64,000 nucleotides of DNA from positions 4,652,001-4,716,000 of the forward strand of contig NC_088319.1 of the NCBI RefSeq assembly GCF_910592395.1, written 5' to 3'. The first letter of the stretch is position 1, and every line of letters begins with the position of its first letter. This DNA is from Lineus longissimus. Its lineage: Eukaryota; Nemertea; Pilidiophora; Heteronemertea; Lineidae. Made by a program: the position numbers and the translations under genes. Of this stretch, positions 57,870 through 64,000 are shown piece by piece. Below the pieces are notes generated by a model, which was not told the origin of the DNA, made no database searches, and saw only the letters and a list, made by a program, of their open reading frames with translations.

Positions 57870-58690
57870 ACATTACTGTGATTTTTCAAGCTGAACTACA
57901 AGTGTACTACAAATTTGACCCTGTCCCTTCATTGAAAGGGTCAGATATTTGCCCTGCTTATTTCCCAAACAGAACTTCATAATAAAGGAGTGGTTCCATT
58001 GGATCGTTTTCCGCTTTGACCGCCCCGCGGCAGGACACTTAACTCATTCCAGCGGTCATTCAGTACCTAACATCATTACCTGCTCATCGAATGCGGGTTG
58101 GCGTCTTTTGATGATACTTTCGCTCCCATCTACTGGCTGGTTGAATTCCCAAATACCCACTGAAGCCAAGTGTTGTATTGCTGGAGCGGCGGCCATGAAG
58201 CGGAACATCGCCCAAGTGGTTTAAGTTTTTCACGCGAACAGCAAGTTCTGCTCTCAATCGCAGTACCACTGCACGGGGCAGACTGATCTCCTTGGCCTTG
58301 GTAGGTAACCAGTCTATAGGAGAGCAAACACCTAAATCAACCCGGGTAGTCTGGGCCTGTCGGCTGGGTACGTAATGACAACACGACTGCAGAAGAAACT
58401 CCGAAATAAACCTGACCAAGGACGGAGCGCATCGGCCGTATAGACTGGTGTCGAACCGGGTGCGCATGGACAACAACGGCCACTATATGCCCGTGCCGTC
58501 TGGCCGCTGCTGGTATGGTTACTCGACATCCCAACTGCTTTTTGCGACGTCCTTCATAAAAAATGAGTATTGCAGATGCCAAAAATGTATACTCTATTTT
58601 GCCTGGTGTATATCGAGACAAACTCACATTTTATATACATTTCATATACATTTAATATACATTTTATATACATTTTATATACATGTACAT
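57870..58690. repeat. Segment shared with 1280-2140, ending in 11-bp repeats
   Basis: It matches the first kilobases of the window almost base for base, then ends in about five ATTTYATATAC units at 58625-58685. Beyond these it switches to the TGTACATTTCGTTGCAAGAT sequence seen at 11.9, 56.0 and 59.9 kb. Confidence 0.6.
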
Positions 58691-58994
58691 TTCGTTGCAA
58701 GATTTCTTAGTTTAGATCTTAACTATATTAGGAATCTGGCAAGAATCCTCTTACGAATGTACAGTCTAACTCGTAATAAAGGACGGTACAATACTAGTAT
58801 ATTATCTCTATCATTTTATCAGTTGTTTAATCGGGAATAGCATAGAAACTTCTTAACCTGTTTCCTACTTTTATCATCCTGTTTGCATTCCTGACTTGCT
58901 GGACTAGTATGGGTTATATTTTATGAGATGCCTATAATCAAGTTGTTCACTGACATGATAATTATGATTAAACGTAAACACTAGGAATGTTGAC

Positions 58995-59390
58995 CACTCA
59001 AGAAGAGTCTGTGTCCATCAGCTTTTGTCATCTCACCTGTACCAGTGAGCCTGGCCACAGCCAGACAAACAATATTCCACCTGTACCGCTGAAATTCATA
59101 CTCGAGCTGTTTGACCTTGTCCGCAGCTGGCATTCAGGGTCCGCACATGCCATTTTCCGATAACGATGATCTGTCGCCGAAGGCAGATTATGGGTGTCTG
59201 GGTGCCAGTTGCACATTTATCAACTCCACCCTGGCTTGTGGTAGGCGCGAACGTTCATAACCCGGGACGCATCCGATCCGGTATGGATTTCGTTGTTTTC
59301 CTTGCCATGTTGATTCACGGGCTGGGTAACTCCTTGCAGAGCCCATCTCCACTACAGGAGTCGATAGATGGCCACAAGAGGCGCTGATCA
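58995..59390 (-). mobile_element. RTE 5' region and N-terminal endonuclease
   Basis: Uninterrupted on the minus strand, this piece shows the 5' region followed by the endonuclease start and LEYEFQRYRWNIV-type motif, then LTGTGEMT. It proves that the separated pieces at 2826 and 3416 were once adjacent. Confidence 0.65.
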
Positions 59391-60239
59391 GGAAATGGTG
59401 AATTTCGAAAATAGCATGTTTAGTCACCTCTCTGATCTTGTGTCCTTCGTTCTGCTGCGACAGACACAACCGATGCAATAGAGCCTGATATTAGCACGAT
59501 TACTGTGGCTTTAACAACACAACGTTTAATCAATAACAACACAACCAGCGTCAATAACTGTATTTGTTAAAATTGATTCAAAGAAAACAGTGCATCAACT
59601 TATTTTGACATCGATTGCGTTGAAAATGGATATCGTGGAATCGAATCCGACCCCATACGCATGTTCACATATAAAAATGTTGTTACGTAGCTATTTCTGA
59701 TCCTGATCCTTGAAGCTAAAGTAGACTGATGCTTTTTGTCACTACGACCTGTGATCATGATTGCATGCAACAAAAATCGCTCGTTTACCATGTTTACGGT
59801 GGTCATCGTAGGTCCTTGCATGGGGGACAGGAATCGATTATCGCGGCTTTGATCTCCCCGGCCAAAATCAAGAATTAAGATTTGTATAAGATTTTAAAGA
59901 TATTATTCAGTTTTGTGAACGGGTGCATGTACATTTCGTTGCAAGATTTCTTAGTTTAGATCTTAACTATATTAGGAATCTGGCAAGAATCCTCTTACGA
60001 ATGTACAGTCTAGCTCGTAATAAAGGACGGTACAATACTAGTATATTATCTCTATCGTCTTATCAGTTGTTTAATCGGGAATAGCATAGAAACTTCTTAA
60101 CCTGTTTCCTACTTTTATCATCCTGTTTGCATTCCTGACTTGCTTGACTAGTATGGGTTATATTTTATGAGATACCTATAATCAAGTTGTTCACTGACAT
60201 GATAATTATGATTAAACGTAAAAAGAATTTAGAGCGGGT

Positions 60240-60820
60240 TGGCATTTATTAAGCAATTAACATTTGAAATTCAGCCTTTGGAGCAGAAATATCAGTCTCA
60301 AGGGACAACTTGGATTGTAGCCTGGATTGTAGCTTGTAACCTGGATTGTAGCTTGTCATGAGGATAGTAAAAGCGCCATTGGGTTGAGGACAGGCTCATG
60401 GTCAAATCCAACATCTGCTCCTTGATAGGTCCTGGTCTCAGCCATGCTGATGCTGCTCACGAAAACTTTCGTAACCGTAATGTACTCGATCATGTTGTGT
60501 GTGTTACCAATAGGAGAATGCCAAGTTGCCTTTCGACTGAGTTTTTGAGGAAATTCAATTATCCGGAGGCCCCTCTTGTTTGTTACTCCTGAGCAAAATC
60601 TCCAGACGTTGCCTTTCCATTGGTCCTAGGCATCGGTGCCGATTTTTGCGTCACAGCCCCCTACTACCATAATAATGTCCTGCTTTGGGAGAGACTGCAT
60701 AGTAGCCATGATGTCTTCGTAAAATCCATTCATCCTGTCCTCGGATCCAAAGCTTGTTGGAGCGTAGATCTGGACAACTGACAGGTTGAATGGTTTTGCG
60801 CTGATCCTCACAGTCATCAT
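60240..60820 (-). mobile_element. RTE central and C-terminal endonuclease, with indels
   Basis: The central block at 60820-60626 is preserved. The C-terminal part is shortened near 60550 and carries a small local duplication (TGGATTGTAGC) near 60310-60350. Confidence 0.68.
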
Positions 60821-60916
60821 ACGGTTGGAGACTGGTCAATACTCTTTTATAAAATTAAATAGAGAAAGTAACTAATTATTGTTATGTTTTACTACTCTGG
60901 TACATGTAGTTGCTAT

Positions 60917-61050
60917 TGCACTGACTGTGGAATTATTTGTTTTAACTATCAAAATGGTAATTCTTAACCATTTTGATGGTAGTTTTACTACCTATTTTAG
61001 TTGGAACCACTAATTAATGGTTAGTTTTTACTAATTTTACAGTTGGTGCA
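60917..61050. mobile_element. MITE in the RTE remnant, fifth copy
   Basis: Here the RTE frame on the far side (HRLFFSGKHSKRGYGMAAMI, then HKDTAPAV) is still readable up to about 25 bp from the MITE end, which shows clearly that the MITE interrupts the endonuclease. Confidence 0.62.
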
Positions 61051-61059
61051 CTAGGGACT

Positions 61060-61275
61060 ACCAATAGGTTGCTTTTAGAACTGCTGGTGCCGTGTCCTTA
61101 TGAATCATGGCTGCCATCCCATATCCACGCTTTGAATGTTTACCACTAAAGAAGAGTCTGTGTCCATCGGCTGTTGTCATCTCACCTGTACCAGTGAGCC
61201 TTGCCTCAGCCAGACCAACACTGTTCGACCTATATCGCCTAACTTCATACTCGAGCTGTTCGATCTTGCCCGCAT
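61060..61275 (-). mobile_element. RTE N-terminal endonuclease piece
   Basis: The minus strand reads LEYEVRRYRSNSVGLA-like sequence, then TGTGEMTTADGH and FFSGKHSKRGYG, continuous with the central block at 60820 apart from the MITE. Confidence 0.65.
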
Positions 61276-61669
61276 GGGAATGGAGTAATAAAATTAGATA
61301 GAAGACGCTAGCTCACCTGAACACTCATACTTAAACGTGTACGTCATGGAGAACAAGGCACAAAGAAAAATGCAGCCGAAACTATGACCCTCAAAAATAA
61401 GAAACGGCGGGCATGTTATTACTCAATTCCTGATTTTAAGGTTTCGATCGGATCTCAATCACACTTCAACTGACTGGTAAGTGTCTTCTATTATAACTAT
61501 TAATCATGCTCATCAAATGATCCCAAGAGGCTTGAAAGCCTCGTGTCTGAATGATGACCAGAACCACAGGTTTAATGATAACATAACAGCAAGCCATGCA
61601 TCTAGCCAGCATTGAGAAGTAGTCTAAAATAGACATAAAAAATAGAAACACAACGATCCAAAGATTTTC

Positions 61670-61890
61670 ATGAACTCCGACTCGGAGACGATTTTCAACC
61701 TGAGATCGTTGAAACGTGGTCGTAAGCTCCGACTCGGTGACTGCACTCGACCAGCGATCGTTGAAACACGAACGTGAGCATGAACTCCAACTCGGTAACG
61801 ACGGCGACCAGACATCTTTGAAACGAGGACGTAAGCTCCGATTCGATGAAGATAATCGTCCAGATATCTTGACAACGCGATGGTGAACTC
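61670..61890. repeat. Degenerate ~55-bp tandem repeat
   Basis: Third copy of the array described at 4150-4400. Confidence 0.75.
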
Positions 61891-62910
61891 AATTATTCAA
61901 TGACAAAATTGAACTGGGTCACACAATCCAGTACAGTGTAGAAGTGGAAAATGTCCCCCTGGAAAAAGTCTCCGTCCGTTTTGAATTCTGATGGATTGTA
62001 TTATATGGTGCATAGAGGCCATGACCGTCAATAAAAGAAGATGCAAGCTGAAACCTCCGAATATCGCTTTCTTTCACTTTCAATTTACAACTATTGCATT
62101 GTATTGCAATAACAGTTTAATGGTCGAACTGACTCTTTCCATACTCTCATTTGAAAGATGATCTCCAAAATACGGCGATCGTCATTCAAATAACAGTCTG
62201 TCTTCGACTTGCTCATAGTGTTTTTCATCTAGTCCGGCCGAGGGCACTTAGTTGAACTAAGGTATGTGACCACATCACATTTATTAAAAGATAGTGGTGT
62301 TGCTCAGAACAAGATTACTTAGTATCCTTGGGATTTGCCTGACCAGAGTCTTTCAACCAGTCTGAGAGTCTTTCAAATTTTGTATTTAAAGACTCTTGCC
62401 TAACCAATGCTCCTTTATGGTGTCAACTAAACCTGGTCAACTATAACATGACACCGGTTGCCCAAGGCTGTGTTTCATTACTATAATATTGGTGATCACA
62501 CTATTACAATTCAGTGACAAGAGAATAGCCAAGTAAATATGGCCAGATCTAAAAGAATCCGAAATACACTTATACTGCATGTGTAATTTCCCTCAATATA
62601 CTTATTGCGACAATTATATCTCCCGGAATATCAATGAATTTATTTATGCAACACGGAAATTCCTTACGGTAGAGAGTGGAATGCTATGATGTCTGTTTCG
62701 ATTTCGCGTAGATATAAGAATTTAGACAAAGATTCTAGTGTGCAAATTCTGAAAAATTAACGTAGTGAATTATTAGACATAGTAGCAGTCAGAAATATTG
62801 CATCCATAGCTGTGCCGTATCCGTCTCATCTTAGTTTCTTAATCAGCTACTGTGAGATTTGTTCGTGCAGCTCAGCTTTATAAACAATATAAGTCCACCC
62901 GAGTACTTTG

Positions 62911-63993
62911 TTACAGAGTAAATACCTTTGCGGTCATTTGCTTACCAGTAGCGAATTTGGGCCAGGCAAATAATCTTTCATTCGCACCGACTATTAACCA
63001 ATGGTTGGAGACAAAAGGGTCACGTAAGGTCATCAATAACGTATTCTTAGCTTCCACCTCGAATTCATCCAGGCATGGCCCCAATTGCAACCTAAACAGA
63101 AATAGAGCGTGATTCTTAGGATTCAGCCTAAAGCTCTCCTTAGGATGCTCACTTAAAAATATGGTAACGAACTTCGCCCGATGAACCTCAACGACGACAT
63201 TATATGATCCTAACAAAGACAGAATTGCGGAGTCTCCCAATTTTCTGAAAAAATCATCACGTAAGATAATCGACGTGGATTTATTATACTCGTACGGTTT
63301 TTCTAAGATGGTGATGGAGTGTGTTCTAGCTGATGATTTATAGAGATAACCATTCAAATCACATCGGATATCATCTAACATGATGTTATCCATATCAAAT
63401 GATAAAACACTCTCGACACCAGGCTTAAGATAATAGTTTATCTCTTTTAGGCTTTTAACATACCGAAGTTTAAGAACGAACCCTACGTTTACTATTTTAT
63501 ACCAATTTAACCAAGACATAAACAGGCCTTGTCCCCTCTTCTTGATCTTCTGAAATTTGCATCGAAAGGTCAGCTCCAAGAAAACATTCTCACCACATGA
63601 CACCATTTTGAAATATTCGAACCTCGAATTCTTTGGACCGAGGCTTTTCTCAAGTTCACCATACGGTAGAATCAACTCTCGGCAATTGCTACTTCCAATC
63701 AAATCGAATTGAAATGCTCGCAGCTTATCAGAGACAGATTTCCGTCCACGACGAGTGCTAACACCTATGACATCATTGCCATATTCGCCAGCAATAAATG
63801 CGAGCTCGTTAAAATGAAAATGATACATCAGTTTAAAATCTCCGCTTATATCATCTTGGCTGTAGACGTAGACGTTACGATAAGGACTCGAGGAGTAAAG
63901 AAAAAGAGCCACTGTGTGGTAAAATACTGATGCCGCCCAGGGTGGGAACTGGCCATAGATCCTTAGATCACGGTACGACCGATAGGTGCCCCT
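62911..63993 (-). CDS. Family copy 4, exon 2 (intact; exon 1 outside the window)
   Basis: The frame is open for 360 residues from the CTAGCAG acceptor, whose bases are the last seven of the window, to TAA at 62911. Relative to copy 3 it lacks exactly seven codons (GLSVIVT) near the start and has KIKKRGQG in place of QYKNRGKD. The C-terminal half is almost unchanged. The poly(A) signal candidate is at 62639-62644. Exon 1 should lie about 1.1-1.6 kb beyond the window. Confidence 0.86.
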   Translation of the reverse strand, partial: RGTYRSYRDLRIYGQFPPWAASVFYHTVALFLYSSSPYRNVYVYSQDDISGDFKLMYHFHFNELAFIAGEYGNDVIGVSTRRGRKSVSDKLRAFQFDLIGSSNCRELILPYGELEKSLGPKNSRFEYFKMVSCGENVFLELTFRCKFQKIKKRGQGLFMSWLNWYKIVNVGFVLKLRYVKSLKEINYYLKPGVESVLSFDMDNIMLDDIRCDLNGYLYKSSARTHSITILEKPYEYNKSTSIILRDDFFRKLGDSAILSLLGSYNVVVEVHRAKFVTIFLSEHPKESFRLNPKNHALFLFRLQLGPCLDEFEVEAKNTLLMTLRDPFVSNHWLIVGANERLFAWPKFATGKQMTAKVFTL

Positions 63994-64000
63994 CTGCTAG

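Overview
The window is animal genomic DNA: AT-rich, with intron-containing genes, L1-, CR1- and RTE-type retroposons, foldback elements and a Polinton-like fragment. The diversity of foldback and terminal-inverted-repeat elements, the recurrent TACATGTA and AGGCCTAC words and the gene content suggest a marine invertebrate, perhaps an echinoderm, hemichordate or lancelet. That placement is an inference and is not proven by any marker gene here.

Layout. About 0-16.4 kb and 43.3-64.0 kb are two blocks of the same segmental duplication, all in direct orientation. Each unit carries a two-exon gene on the minus strand. Exon 1 encodes a signal peptide and a PAN/apple-like cysteine domain; exon 2 encodes about 360 residues of a domain I do not recognise. 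Four copies of exon 2 are present (5.4, 44.2, 51.1 and 62.9 kb). Only the 51.1-53.7 kb copy is complete and open from start to stop. The 5.4 kb and 44.2 kb copies carry nonsense changes, and the last copy is cut off by the window end immediately beyond its splice acceptor. A divergent fifth member lies between the blocks (exon 2 at 21.1-22.2 kb, exon 1 at 35.3-35.5 kb), with a 13-kb intron full of insertions. The units also carry decayed RTE retroposon pieces, a MITE nested in those pieces, degenerate 55-bp tandem repeats and a foldback element.

The most striking object is at 27.03-34.94 kb, inside that 13-kb intron. About 125-bp terminal inverted repeats beginning TTACGAAAGCCCAG, with TAAA on both outer flanks, bound two convergent spliced genes. 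On the plus strand is a four-exon gene for a 791-residue protein with an Ig-like domain and a complete serine/threonine-type kinase domain. On the minus strand is a two-exon DDE integrase-like gene with one in-frame TGA. Each start codon lies 165-175 bp inside its terminus, each has a CCAATCAGA box about 50 bp upstream inside the repeat, and each first exon is 86-88 bp. I read this as a transposon of integrase type that encodes a kinase.

The rest of the middle region (16.4-43.3 kb) holds a 2-kb long-inverted-repeat element, a foldback element built from TTCGCC repeats, a decayed LINE, several MITEs, a broken Polinton-like packaging ATPase fragment and a broken DIRS/Ngaro-type tyrosine recombinase that abuts the second duplication block. 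Gene models rest on reading frame, GT-AG sites, matching intron phase and paralogue alignment done by eye; no database search was possible.
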